A stretch of DNA of 64,000 bases, taken from contig NC_091199.1 of the NCBI RefSeq assembly GCF_040958095.1, forward strand, positions 31,419,585 through 31,483,584, given 5' to 3'. Below are positions 41,950-52,867 of the stretch, piece after piece; the stretch's first letter is position 1, and every line of letters begins with the position of its first letter. A program made the translations under genes and the position numbers. Origin of the DNA: Procambarus clarkii. Taxonomy: Eukaryota > Arthropoda > Malacostraca > Decapoda > Cambaridae. Below the pieces are notes generated by a model that saw only the letters and a program-made list of their open reading frames with translations, searched no databases and was not told the DNA's origin.

Positions 41950-44440
41950 GCTCAGTATGAGGAACTCAGTGTTAATTACTCACTATAACTGATTCATGAT
42001 GGGTGACTAAGTACCATTGTCTTTGTATGAAAGACTCGGAAGCAGAATCAGTATGAGTGATTCACAATCAGTTACTCAGTATGATTTATTCCGGGTGAAT
42101 GATTTAGTTCGAATGAGTTGGTATGAATGATTGAGTACAAGAGTATTATTATAAATGAATTAGTATCAGTGATTAATTGTATATGAATGAATACAAGTGA
42201 CTTGTTATGGGCGACTAAATTTGACTGACAAAGTATGAGTGACTGTGAGTGACTTTTATTGCCTCATTATAAGTGATTATGGCTGACTAAATATGAATGA
42301 CCAGTGTGAATTATTCATTATGTGTGACTCTGAATAAGTGAATCAGTTTGAGTGACTCAGTATTAGTAGCCAGTGTGAATGATAGAGTATGAGTGACAGT
42401 GTTAGACTCAGTATGATTGATTTATAATAAGTAACTCAGAATGAGTAATTAATTATGAGTGACTCAGCATGGAGACTCAATATGAGGGATTCACTATTTG
42501 TGACCCATTACAAGTAACTCAGAGTGACTTACTTTGAGTGACTCGGTGTTAGTGGTTCATTAAGAATGATTCGATGTGAGTTACTAAGTAATAGTGCATA
42601 ATTAAGAGTGGCTCTGCATGTGTGACTCAGTATAAGTGTCTAAGTATTAATAACTAATAATAATAATTATAAGTGAAGCATTATGAGTGACTATATATGA
42701 TGACACATTATTAATGGATGTGAGTGACTCAGCATCAGTGCCCAGTATTAGTGATTCATTATATCTGAGTTGACTCACTTATAATTAACCACATTAACGG
42801 ATTTTCCCACTGATGTGTGAATCAGCTTAAGTTACTCAGTATGAATGATTCAGTGTGAATAACTGACTATGAGAGACATAATTGACCCTGCGCAAATTTA
42901 TCAATATGAGTGGTTAAGTATGAGTAACTCAGTATTATTGGCCTATCTGAGTGACAAAGATTGAGTTACTTAGGATAAGTAATGCAGTAGGAGTAACATA
43001 ATGAATGATTTATGTGAGTAACTCATTTTAAGGGATTCAATATGAGAAAGTCAACATGTTCGACTAAATATTAGTAACTCGGTAAAATATGAGTGACTCA
43101 ATATGATAGGTTCAGTATGAGTAACTCAGTGTGAGTGACTCACTATGGGGATTCTTGAGATACTGCTCTTGATTCATTCTTCCCACACGATACCTCTTCT
43201 CTCACTGTGGCTCTCTGTTTTCTGTCCTGTCGGTCGTCACTTACACAGATCAGTGCGTTCCCAGCTGTACCTGCTTGTTCCTCCACCTTCCCATCAGTAT
43301 TTCCTGAGGAACAGTTGAGTGTGTTTCCCAGCTATACCTCCTTGCTCCTCTACCTTCCCCACCAGTCTTTCATGAAGAACAGTTGAGTGTGTTCCCAGCT
43401 ATACCTTGCTTGCTCCTCCACCAGTCTTTCATGAAGAACAGTTGAGTGTGTTCCCAGCTATACCTGCTTGCTCCTCCACCAGTCTTTCATGAGGAAGAGT
43501 TGAGTGTGTTCCCAGCTATATCTGCTTGCTCCTCCACCAGTCTTTCATAAGGAAGAGTTGAGTGTGTTCCAGCTATACCTGCTTGCTCCTCCACCAGTCT
43601 TTCATGAGGAAGAGTTGAGTGTGTTCCCAGCTTTACCTGCTTGCTCCTCCACCTTCTCCACCAGTCTTTGATGAGAACAGTTGAGTGTGTGTTTCCAGCT
43701 ATACCTGCTTACTCCTCCACCAGACTTTCAAGAGGAACAGTTGAGTGTGTTCCCAGCTATACCTGCTTGCTTCTCCACCTTCTCCGCCAGTATTTCATGA
43801 AGAACAGTTGAGTGTGTTCCCAGCTATACCTGCTTGCTCCTCCACCTTCTCACCCAGTCTTTCATGAGGAACAGTTGAGTGTGTTCCCAGCTATACCTGC
43901 TTGTTCCTCCACATTCTCCACCAGTCTTTCATAAGGAACAGTTGAGTGTGTTCCCAGCTATACCTGCTTGCTCCTCCACGAGTCTTTCAGAAGGAACAGT
44001 ATTAAGTCTTTGTGATAATTAAAGAAAATAAAGTCCACCCTGCCTTCTTTTTTCCAGTTGTGTTTTATTAAAAGTATGAGTGACTTACTTCTTGTAAGTG
44101 ACACAGTAATTAGGACTCCATATGAGTGATAAAGTATGAGTGACGTAGTAGGGTTGACTCAGTTTAATTGACCAGTAGTGTGTGACTTAGCATGAGTCAG
44201 TATGGGTGACTGTGCCTGAATTATTCAGTAAGAGTAAATCAAAATGATAGGTTTATTATGAAGTACTAATTTTGAGTGATTTAGTATGAATAAATCAATA
44301 TGAGTGACTCTGTGCGAGTACCTCACTATGAGTTACTCACTATGAATTATGTAATGTTAGTCACTTAGTATGAGTGACTTGATATGAGTGAAAATATACG
44401 AGTAACTCATTTTGATGGAATCAGAATGAATAACTCATAT
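41950..44440. repeat. Degenerate TGAGTCA-type repeat, right arm
   Basis: Read on this strand as GAGTGACTCAGTATGAGTGA and variants. Partner of 31750-33960. Interrupted by the minisatellite at 43250-44010. Confidence 0.9.
43250..44010. repeat. 58-67-bp minisatellite, right arm (about 12 copies)
   Basis: Units contain CAGCTATACCTGCTTGCTCC and CAGTCTTTCATGAGGAA with GTTGAGTGTGT between. That is twice the copy number of the left arm. Confidence 0.95.
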
Positions 44441-44484
44441 GAAAACATTATATGAAAGGACTAGACAATTGGTCCGATTCTTCC

Positions 44485-45127
44485 GGTTCAGAAGGACCAG
44501 ACACATGTGGGAGGTTCAGAAGGACCAGACACATGTGGGAGGTTCAGAAGGACCAGACACATGTGGGAGGTTCAGAAGGACCAGACACATGTGGGAGGTT
44601 CAGAAGGACCAGACACATGTGGGAGGTTCAGAAGGACCAGACACATGTGGGAGGTTCAGAAGGATCAGACACATGTGGGAGGTTCAGAAGGACCAGACAC
44701 GTGTGGGAGGTTCAGAAAGACCAGACACATGTGGGAGGTTCAGAAGGACCAGACACATGTGGGAGGTTCAGAAGGACCAGACACGTGTGGGAGGTTCAGA
44801 AGGACCAGACACGTGTGGGAGGTTCAGAAGGACCAGACACATGTGGGAGGTTCAGAAGGACCAGACACATGTGGGAGGTTCAGAAGGACCAGACACGTGT
44901 GGGAGGTTCAGAAGGACCAGACACGTGTGGGAGGTTCAGAAGGACCAGACACGTGTGGGAGTTCAGAAGGACCAGACACGTGTGGGAGGTTCAGGTGGAC
45001 CAGAAAACATGTGGGAGGTTCAGAAGGACCTGACACGTGTGGGAGGTTCAGAAGGACCAGACACATGTGGGAGGTTCAGAAGGACCAGACACGTGTGGAA
45101 AGTTCAGATGGACCAGACACTTGTGGG
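44485..45127. repeat. 28-bp minisatellite, right arm (about 23 copies)
   Basis: Same unit as the left arm, now on the plus strand, starting at 44491 with period 28. Two units carry one-base indels (near 44960 and 45006). The three overlapping frames up to 240 codons are repeat artefacts. Confidence 0.97.
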
Positions 45128-45862
45128 GACATTGTGTAACTCCCTTATACACTTATCCTAGTTTGCCAAATCCATATAATAGAGCAAGCTATAGGTCAGT
45201 TACAATGAACAAGACATCTAATTTTCATCAACAGGGGAGAAACAAAGGAGTAGAGAACTTTCACAGTGGTGCTAGACCTTGTAACAATACTTAATAGTTA
45301 AATTAAATATGATGGTAACTCAAACATGAATCAATTAAGCAATAGATTGGCAAATAAATAATTTATTTATTCCTTTGCTGGATTTAGTCACCTCAGTCGT
45401 ATCCTAAAGTCCTGAGGTGACAAGCAGTATTTTAGCTTAAGGCGTTGTGTATTCTGCTTCCTCCATACCCATAGAAAGGCCAAAATTTTAACTAATTCTA
45501 TAAATTGGGTTCCAATGCAGCACGACACTGGCTCGTTAAGGGGGCAAACACTGCTTTTCTCAATCTAATTTTGATAGATCGACGTGGCTAAATGACATCA
45601 GTTACAATATAATTAGTTATCCTAATTCACTGAAATAATTATTAAACTAAGATTGATACTTAATTATTTATATTAAATCATATCAAATCATTACTATACG
45701 TAAATAAAAAAGATATCAAATTTAAAGTACATGAGTTTTGGGATAAGCCCCGCATAAATTACCGACAATCATTGTATGGGAAAAATGGTAATGACATAAA
45801 ATCGATTGATCATTATACTAACAATCAATAAATTAAAAGTCAAAACCGCTCTGATAAAATGT
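45128..45862. other. Outer segment of the right arm, no gene
   Basis: Inverted partner of 29988-30717. It is AT-rich and no frame was recognised. Confidence 0.7.
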
Positions 45863-46180
45863 AAAGGAATCCGCGAACACAAAGTCTAATTATGCTATAT
45901 TTGTTTAACTCTTCTCTTTATCTAGGAAAGTATTTTCATTTGATGAACCCATAGTGATCTTAGTGTCTGCCGGCGTTCTTGCTATTTTTCTTAATCAACC
46001 AATGGCTCTGTTACAGTTTCTCCGCTCACAGTTTATGCACTTCATTATTCACTAAACATTCATCTGTTTGATGAAGACCGTCAGCATCTCACAAGCTCTA
46101 ATGATAGCAAACTAAGTGGAACTATTTGTCAGAGCCTCGAAGGGTACAGTTCTGGAGAAAAAACTAATTGTAAAGAAAGG
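45863..46180. other. No recognisable feature
   Basis: Flank to the right of the giant inverted repeat. No repeat or coding signal seen. Confidence 0.5.
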
Positions 46181-46399
46181 CGTCCCTCCACCCCGGAGTT
46201 GACGTCCCTCCACCCTGGAGTTGACGTCCCTCAACCCCGGAGTTGACGTCCCTCAACCCCGGAGTTGACGTCCCTCCACCCCGGAGTTGACGTCCCTCAA
46301 CCCCGGAGTTGACGTCCCTCAACCCTGGAGTTGACGTCCCTCAACCCCGGAGTTGACGTCCTTCAACCCCGGAGTTGACGTCCCTCCACCCCGGAGTTG
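46181..46399. repeat. 22-bp minisatellite (about 10 copies)
   Basis: Unit GACGTCCCTCAACCCCGGAG plus TT. Copies vary at CAACC/CCACC and CCCCGG/CCCTGG, the latter a CpG-to-TpG type change. Confidence 0.95.
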
Positions 46400-46554
46400 G
46401 GAGTGCGGGGTGCTAGTTACTCAATTACACATGCATAATTACTCAGCTACACATGCTTTATTACTCAGTTACACATACTTAAACATAAGGACAGTAAGCT
46501 AACACCGAATAAAAGTAGAGCTATAAAATGATACAATTATTTTATATAAACGCC

Positions 46555-47945
46555 CTGTGTAGGAGGTAAAATCCATGATGAACATCATTGATTATGAGAT
46601 ATATAAAAAGGCATTAAACTCAGCCACCCAGGAAATCAGATCAGTCAAAAGAAACTACGAAAATCAACTGGCTCAAAACATAGAGAAATATCCAATGTCG
46701 TTCTATGCCTATATAAGAAGTAAAACTAAACAAAAGACTTAGTAGGACCCTGGAAAGATGAGACTAACCAAATTATAATGGACGATAAAAGGGCAGCAAG
46801 CACCCGAAGGAATACTTTACATTGGTGTTTCACTTGCAAGATTAGATGGCATCCCATTACCCACAGAAATGTTTGAAGGAGGTGAAGAGAATGCAATAAG
46901 TGATATACCCATAACGTGTGACATTACCAGGAAGATCACTGACAAACTAAAAGACTCAACACCCCAGGTGTGGACGGAATTAAATCCAGAGCAGTAAAGG
47001 AACTGGCAGAGAAACAATACCTACCACTGAAATTCCTTTTCAGAAAATCTCTGGACCACGGGATAGTGTCCATAGATTAGAAATATGAAAATGTCACCCG
47101 TTCAAGTTCAAGTACGTTTATTGAGGCAATATGATAAGCTACTCTATCTCAAAAGGATAGAGTAGCTTGGGCTATTTCTACCCGCCGTTGTCACCCATAT
47201 TTCCAAAAAAGGCAGAAAGCTCAGTAGAAAACTACGGTCCGATTTGCTTGACATCACACATCAGCAAGCTCATGAGAAGACTTCTAAGTGATAAAATCAT
47301 CCACCATCTCACAGTGAGCAATCTTGTAAAATCAACGCAACTTCGGTTTGTTAAAATATAGATATTTTTTTTGGAAACGGTAACGAGCTACTCAGACAAA
47401 GGATTTCCAGCAGGTGAAGTATATATGGACTTTGATAATGCTTTTATTGAAAGCTACCATATGAAAGACTAGTAAGGAAATTACAGGAATATGAAATAAA
47501 TGATATAACACTAGAATAAATAAAGCAATAATTAAAACAAAGAAAATAAAAGGCCGTGCTAAACCGAAAGAAATCTGACTGGAGAAATGAGGTGAGTTGG
47601 GTACCACAGGGATCCATTTTCGGCCCAACCCTTTTTAAGGTATACATTAATTAATGAGAGATGAGAATATTACAAACCACATCATAAATTTTGCAGACGA
47701 CACACAAATTTATGGTGAAGTGGCAAGTGAAAATGATATCAAGGACTTAGAAAGAGAATCATAGAAGCTCCACAAATTTTCAGAAGGCTGGCAAATGTTT
47801 TTTAATGTAACAAATGCAAGACCTTGCTTGCAGGGTATAACAACCCACGTCACAACTACCAAATTATTAACATTACCTTGCATCAGATTGTTGAAGATAA
47901 GAACCTTGAAGTCAAAATCCGTCACCCTGCAAATACACAGTGTAA
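46555..47945 (+). pseudogene. Badly decayed LINE reverse transcriptase
   Basis: Plus-strand LINE remnant in pieces: ENQLAQNIEKYPMSFYAYIR near 46660, a palm-entry segment near 46930 (TPQVWTELNPEQ in one frame), ENYGPICLTSHISKLMRRLL near 47230, and FADDTQIYGE near 47690 (active-site box intact). It ends with KLHKFSEGWQMFFNVT near 47790. Many stops and shifts are present. A separate short repeat, about 47100-47190, interrupts it. The family resembles the other APE-type LINEs of the window. Its 3' end is lost in the 20-bp minisatellite. Confidence 0.8.
47100..47190 (+). repeat. Short interspersed repeat with hairpin inside the LINE remnant
   Basis: Begins AAGTTCAAGTACGTTTATTG and contains CTACTCTATC...GATAGAGTAG, a 10-base stem. 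It interrupts LINE codons, so it is an insertion. Confidence 0.6.
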
Positions 47946-48200
47946 CGGTCCCTATTGGTACCTCGTTACAAAGTTGTTACATCTTGTTATAAAGTTGTTA
48001 TGGCGTGTTCGAAAGTTGTTACAATCTGCAAGACAGTTGTTACAACTTGTCAGAAGGTGTTACAACATGTTAGATGGTGTTACAACTTGTTAGATGGTGT
48101 TATAACTTGTTAGAAGGTGTTACACTTATTAGAAGGTGTTACAACTTGTTAGAAGGTGTTACAACTTGTTAGAAGGTGTTACAACTTGTTACAACGTGGC
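47946..48200. repeat. 20-bp minisatellite
   Basis: Unit TTACAACTTGTTAGAAGGTG, about 12 copies that are most regular at 48050-48200 and degenerate to the left. It grows out of the LINE remnant. Confidence 0.92.
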
Positions 48201-48299
48201 AGCAACGTCGTAGTTTCGTCGTGTGTTTAGCGGGATATAAACCCAAAGAATCACCAACCCGCTGAAGCCGTATTAATGCAGTAGTAATGTATCAATGGG

Positions 48300-48570
48300 A
48301 GTTGGTCAGTAAGATTGACTAAATTCAAGTGGTTCAAAGTGAGTTACTCAGAGTGAGTGATTCCATGAGAGTGACTCAGTACGAGCAACTATGCAGGAGT
48401 GACTTTGTATGATTTAGTATAAATGAATCTGTGTGAGTGACTTATTATAAGTGACTCAATAAAAATGACTGTATAAGTGAGTCAGTGAGATTCAGTATGA
48501 GTGCCTCAGGATGAGTGACTCAAAACAAGTGACTCAGTTTTTGTGATTCAACATGAGTCATACAAAATGG
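48300..48570. repeat. Third block of the degenerate TGAGTCA-type repeat
   Basis: Sequence such as GAGTGACTCAGTACGAGCAA, the same type as 41950-44440 but 2.4 kb outside the giant inverted repeat. Confidence 0.85.
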
Positions 48571-48750
48571 TGTGTGGGGCCTGGACTCAACCAAGAGGAC
48601 TTTATCCGTGATGTGAGCTTAATCTCCACAGTAATGATAAACATGCTTGGTTCTGGAGAGTTTTATATAGCTGCTGGACAACATCCACATTATGTGGGTG
48701 ATGTCCAGGCCTTTACTTGGTGAGATGTTGAGGTGTTTTATGAGTTGTGA
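48571..48750. other. No recognisable feature
   Basis: Short non-repetitive stretch with one hairpin around CTGGACAACATCCACATTAT and its partial complement. Confidence 0.5.
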
Positions 48751-49240
48751 TCTCTCCCACAGGGAGGACGGCCGGTGTCTGCCTGGTGTGACATGACTAC
48801 TGACGGAGGTGAGTAATCTCTCCCACAGGGAGGGACGGCCGGTGTCTGCCTGGTGTGACATGACTACTGACGGAGGTGAGTAATCTCTCCCACAGGGAGG
48901 GACGGCCGGTGTCTGTCTGGTGTGACATGACTACTGACGGAGGTGAGTAATCTCTCCCACAGTGACATACTGACGGAGGTAATCTCTCCCACAGGGAGGG
49001 ACGGCCAGTGTCTGCCTGGTGTGACATGACTACTGACGGAGGTGAGTAATCTCTCCCACAGGGAGGGACGGCCAGTGTCTGCCTGGTGTGATATGACTAC
49101 TGACGGAGGTGAGTAATCTCTCCCACAGGGAGGGACGGCTGGTGTCTGCCTGGTGTGATATGACTACTGACGGAGGTGAGTAATCTCTCCCACAGGGAGG
49201 GACGGCCAGTGTCTGCCTGGTGTGATATGACTACTGACGG
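48751..49240. repeat. 67-bp minisatellite (about 7 copies)
   Basis: Units start CTCTCCCACAGGGAGGGACG at 48752, 48818, 48885 and so on, with one shortened copy near 48960. Each unit contains TGACATGACTACTGACGG. Reading frames on the minus strand reflect the repeat. Confidence 0.95.
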
Positions 49241-49560
49241 AGATTAGCTGTCTCTCCTGCTGCAGCAGTAATGGTGGTATTATTAGTTTTATTATTATTA
49301 CTTTTATTTTCTACCACAGACGTGGCCACACGTTTACAATGCTTGCAAGTATAAATAGATTTTCTTCTGTCCACCATGGACAGGGGTAGAGATTTGTTAA
49401 ACATATAGTTCAGGGATTTATTAAACAATCAACCACAGTAGGTGCTAGCAGTGCTTTTAAAATGCTAATCTAACCTACTTAAGTAAATACATAGATACGC
49501 AGATTTACGTCGGCCCTACATAAAATGTTCAACGTGTCTTTTACATAGTGTTATTAATGT
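49241..49560. other. No gene recognised
   Basis: Includes an ATTATT-rich run near 49275. Otherwise unremarkable non-coding sequence before the LINE 3' end. Confidence 0.5.
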
Positions 49561-49816
49561 GCATTAACAAAGGCGAAATGTAATTTGATCAGCTTCCACA
49601 CATACTTTATACACATACATACATATACATACACACACATACATACAAATATATATATATATATACATACATATATACACATACTACATACATACTGATA
49701 CAGTGTCTCTTTACTCAGACAGGGTGAGATAGCTGATAGAAAACTAGTGTACAATTAAGCACTTAACCACTGAAGGTGATTAAGTTGCTTTTATAAGCTC
49801 AGGTTATATAGTTACA

Positions 49817-50092
49817 TCAAATACATACATTGTATAGTTGATACATTACATGGTCAGTCTTAAGGTACAAATTAAATATATTATCAAGTGTTCCAGTATT
49901 CATACAGAAGTTACAGAGTTTAGCACACCTCAGCCCAGGAGGGCGAAAGTCAGTCAATATGGGACATTCTACAATATAATGTTCACGAGAGTGCATGATT
50001 TTTCTTTCACAAAGTTGACACATTGTGTACTCGACATTTGGGATTTGAGAAAGCTGCCAGATACGTCTATATCCCAGGCGTATTCTGGCCAC
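49817..50092 (-). pseudogene. C-terminal zinc motif of LINE 1
   Basis: A 91-residue frame with MARIRLGYRRIWQLSQ and CQLCERKIMHSREHYIVECP. This C-x2-C...H...C motif follows RNase H in I- and Jockey-group LINEs. It ends with LDNIFNLYLKTD. No start of its own: it is the C-terminal end of the ORF. Confidence 0.85.
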
Positions 50093-50206
50093 TATAACAT
50101 AACATTGCCGAGTTCTTGCTCGGCATAATGTTCTTGCTCGGCATAATGACGTCCCATATGTGAACGTCTCTTCACGATATCTCTCATAATATTTAATGCT
50201 AGAAAT

Positions 50207-50485
50207 TTAAGGTCTTTGTGAATTTGTTAGGTCAGTGAGATTTTCATTAGATTCTTGTTTAAGTATTCTCTTTGTCACTGTTAATGAAACACCCATATGA
50301 ATTTCTACCACTGGTTTTCTACAGGCTGTCATTGCAAGCATATCAACAGTGTCATGCTTTGAGATGCCAACATGTGATGGTATCCATAGGAATTTAATAT
50401 CGAATCTGATTTCTTTAGCAGCTAAAACATTCATTCTACTATGTGCGTTCGATGCCAAGAGTGCACTCACAGTATATATGTCCAC
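50207..50485 (-). pseudogene. RNase H domain of LINE 1, C-terminal half
   Basis: A 92-residue frame with MDIYTVSALLASNAHSRMN and FLWIPSHVGISKHDTVDMLA, the final RNase H motif (SHVGI...D). The N-terminal half of the same domain, with YTDGS and TQTELAGI, lies at 58048-58220 beyond element C. Confidence 0.87.
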
Positions 50486-50512
50486 TGCCTTTGACTTTTA
50501 AAAATTCAGTGG

Positions 50513-50517
50513 CAAGG
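50513..50517. other. Target-site duplication of element C (left)
   Basis: CAAGG directly before the LTR, repeated at 58043-58047. Confidence 0.9.
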
Positions 50518-52596
50518 TATTATAGACTGTGGGTTGGTTGGTGTTGTCGTCGTTGATCCTTCTCTATGGACAACCCAACCCACAACTCGGTAGAGTGCTT
50601 ATACTAGGAGATCACCCTTGGCGCTTCTGGCTCTTGGAGAGGGGCTCAACGTCACACGTTTAGGGGATGCGGCTCCAACACTTAGCCTCGTTGTCACGTG
50701 CACACACCCACTCGAGCCGCTGTGACTCCCCACTCTCTCCTTATGAGATATGATATCCTCAATCCCCTATGACTTACTAGTATTACCTCCTACCCTGTCC
50801 ACAGCAGTGGTTCTTGGTTCCTTCTCTCTTTCTCTCTCCTTCTTTACTACCTCCTGGGAAGCCTCACTAGGACAAGGGCAAACACCAGCAAATTGTGATA
50901 CATTTACTGGACAAAGCACATACACAATACATACACACATATAATAATAATGAATCCTATACTCTATAATATTACAATCAGGTTGCACTCCAACACCATC
51001 AGAACTCTATCATCAGCTTATCAAGTGGTATCCTATCTCCTGGTTCACCACCTGATACTATCAACCTCCTCAAGTTGATCAAGTCTACATACACTGTTGC
51101 ACCATCAGCAAGAGAATATATATATGTATCTATAAATGTGTACCAAGAAAATCAGCATTTGAATGCAATAACATATCAGTATAAATGTTCATTGATACAC
51201 AACAATGATCAGTCGATCACTCTGTCAGTCCTGGAACGCATACATCTGTAGGTAATCCAGCCTACGACTGTAACTCTAAACTTCAGTGTAAAACACTCCT
51301 TGACATAAGAATGCAAACAGTCACTCACCTCTCACTGCGTCTTGCACGCTAATGACAACCAAACACTATCAACTCCCTATAAGTAATCCACCAGAACTTC
51401 CCCTTCCACCTCTGGAAGTTCACTACCCTAATATCCTTAGGTTCTTCCGGGCTTCACTACCAGGATCCTCTGCAGCTCCTCCAGGCTGCTATCATGAAGT
51501 TTCCTTGAGCAACTACGGTGCTTCACCCTTCTGCTAGGTTCCTCCACAGCTCTCTTGGCTGCTACACCACCTCTACAGAAGCACGTGACACTACTCTTCA
51601 CTGCTCCTCACAGCTCGAGGTCCTCTGCTTCACTACCTTGGAGTCTCATCAATTACTTCATCTAGGCTGGCTTCGAAGTTCTCAGCAACTTCTTCCCCAA
51701 AGAACAAACCTGCAACCCATCGACACTCCAATAAAATGTTTCCCCTTTAACACATAAACAAAAATAATCACACAATATGTTTGTCTCCAACCTCTATCTG
51801 TCCTCTACATACAGTGAGAGTGGACTCCCCCGTTTTGGGTGGGTCCATACTCCACCTCGCCTGGCGGCGGTCCTCACTCGCTGGGAGGGTCTTCCTCCGT
51901 CAGGAGCCAGGCTCCCTCAGTCGTCGGTCAGAGCTCAGAGGGGACGGACGCCGCTCCGTGCTCCTCCCTCTTCACTCTCCTATTTCAGGCCTTCTGCCTT
52001 ATTAAAACATGTCTAACTTATAAATAAACATTGCTACTGTCGCTGGGCACACGACCAACTACAAGCAACCACTATGAACTGGCGTATATCGTGCTTACCA
52101 CAGATTATAAGGTCGAGGGCGCTTCTTCCTCTGACGAGGCTTGGTCAGGGCGCTCCATGGCCCACAATAATGCCTCCGGGCGGCTTAATATTCACTAATT
52201 ATCGCCCACGATTTGAGACCACACGTCCCCAGCTCGATTCCACAGCTGGTACGTCTGCACACTTCTCTTCTCTTCGAGATATATCACTAGGGGTTCCCTT
52301 CTGACGGGAGCTCAACGGAGCGCGGCTTTTCCCCTGCGATGTCTGGCACTCAAGTGAGGTCAAGGTCCTCCGGAAGCGAGACTCACGCCTCCAGCAAAAC
52401 GTCCACATCTCCTCGCCAGTCATTTATCTGTTTTCTTCTTCATTGCCCATAATCTCAAACTGTTATACATATCCAAGCAACCATTTTACATATGGGTTAT
52501 TACCTCAATATTTACTAGACCTTCTAATCAGGTCAGGCTTGCTGAATAACTCTCAAGGAGGGAGACTCGTTTCTCCTGCAGGCTGAGATCATAACA
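50518..52596 (-). repeat. 3' LTR of element C
   Basis: Direct repeat of 55963-58042. Minus-strand reading starts TGTTATGATCTCAGCC at 52596 and ends AGTCTATAATA at 50518. The frames repeated in both LTRs have no recognised motif. Confidence 0.95.
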
Positions 52597-52615
52597 CTCC
52601 CCTCCCCTTATTTTT
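52597..52615 (-). promoter_or_regulatory. Polypurine tract of element C
   Basis: Minus strand AAAAATAAGGGGAGGGGAG directly before the 3' LTR. Confidence 0.87.
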
Positions 52616-52867
52616 GAGAGTTATTCCAGTGGCAAAGCTCGGGATAATACATCCACCACCACACTGTCTCGTTCTTCAACCGATTGGTTCGACCGGTTAG
52701 TCTGTTTACATACTCCCGTAGGAGTTTACAACTAGTTCGTTGCTCCTTGCAACATCTGGCTTACCTCTCTCCAGAAACATGATCTTCTCATAAACGATTT
52801 GACCTCTCTGACACCTCTTAGCTAGGCTGTCCTCCTTGGACGCCTGCAATCCATTGGTCCACTCTAC
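52616..52867 (-). other. Element C, untranslated tail
   Basis: About 250 bases between the stop of the long frame and the polypurine tract. No pol sequence seen. Confidence 0.6.

Larger units (their letters stand above)
40385..45862 (-). repeat. Giant inverted repeat, right arm
   Basis: Inverted partner of 29986-38345 but only 5.5 kb, because it lacks the 34846-37936 segment. Order outward from the centre: BEL/Pao fragment (40385-40885), SINE, unique segment, degenerate repeat with the 58-67-bp minisatellite, 28-bp array, outer segment. It ends at GATAAAATGT; beyond that the flanks differ and no target duplication is visible. Confidence 0.9.
49560..50512 (-). mobile_element. LINE 1 (RNase H-bearing), 3' part, separated by element C
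   Basis: Downstream part of the LINE whose RT lies at 58574-59895. The two parts join exactly across element C: the last LINE base here is followed by the TSD CAAGG at 50513-50517, and the LINE resumes after the second CAAGG at 58043-58047. It ends in a (CATA)n-rich region near 49600-49690. Confidence 0.9.

Noticed and set aside
44439-45161. Plus-strand frames of 240, 210 and 193 codons
   Set aside because: Same 28-bp repeat in the right arm of the palindrome.
48751-49240. CRISPR array
   Set aside because: Units are head-to-tail 67-bp tandem copies without unique spacers, in a eukaryotic context.
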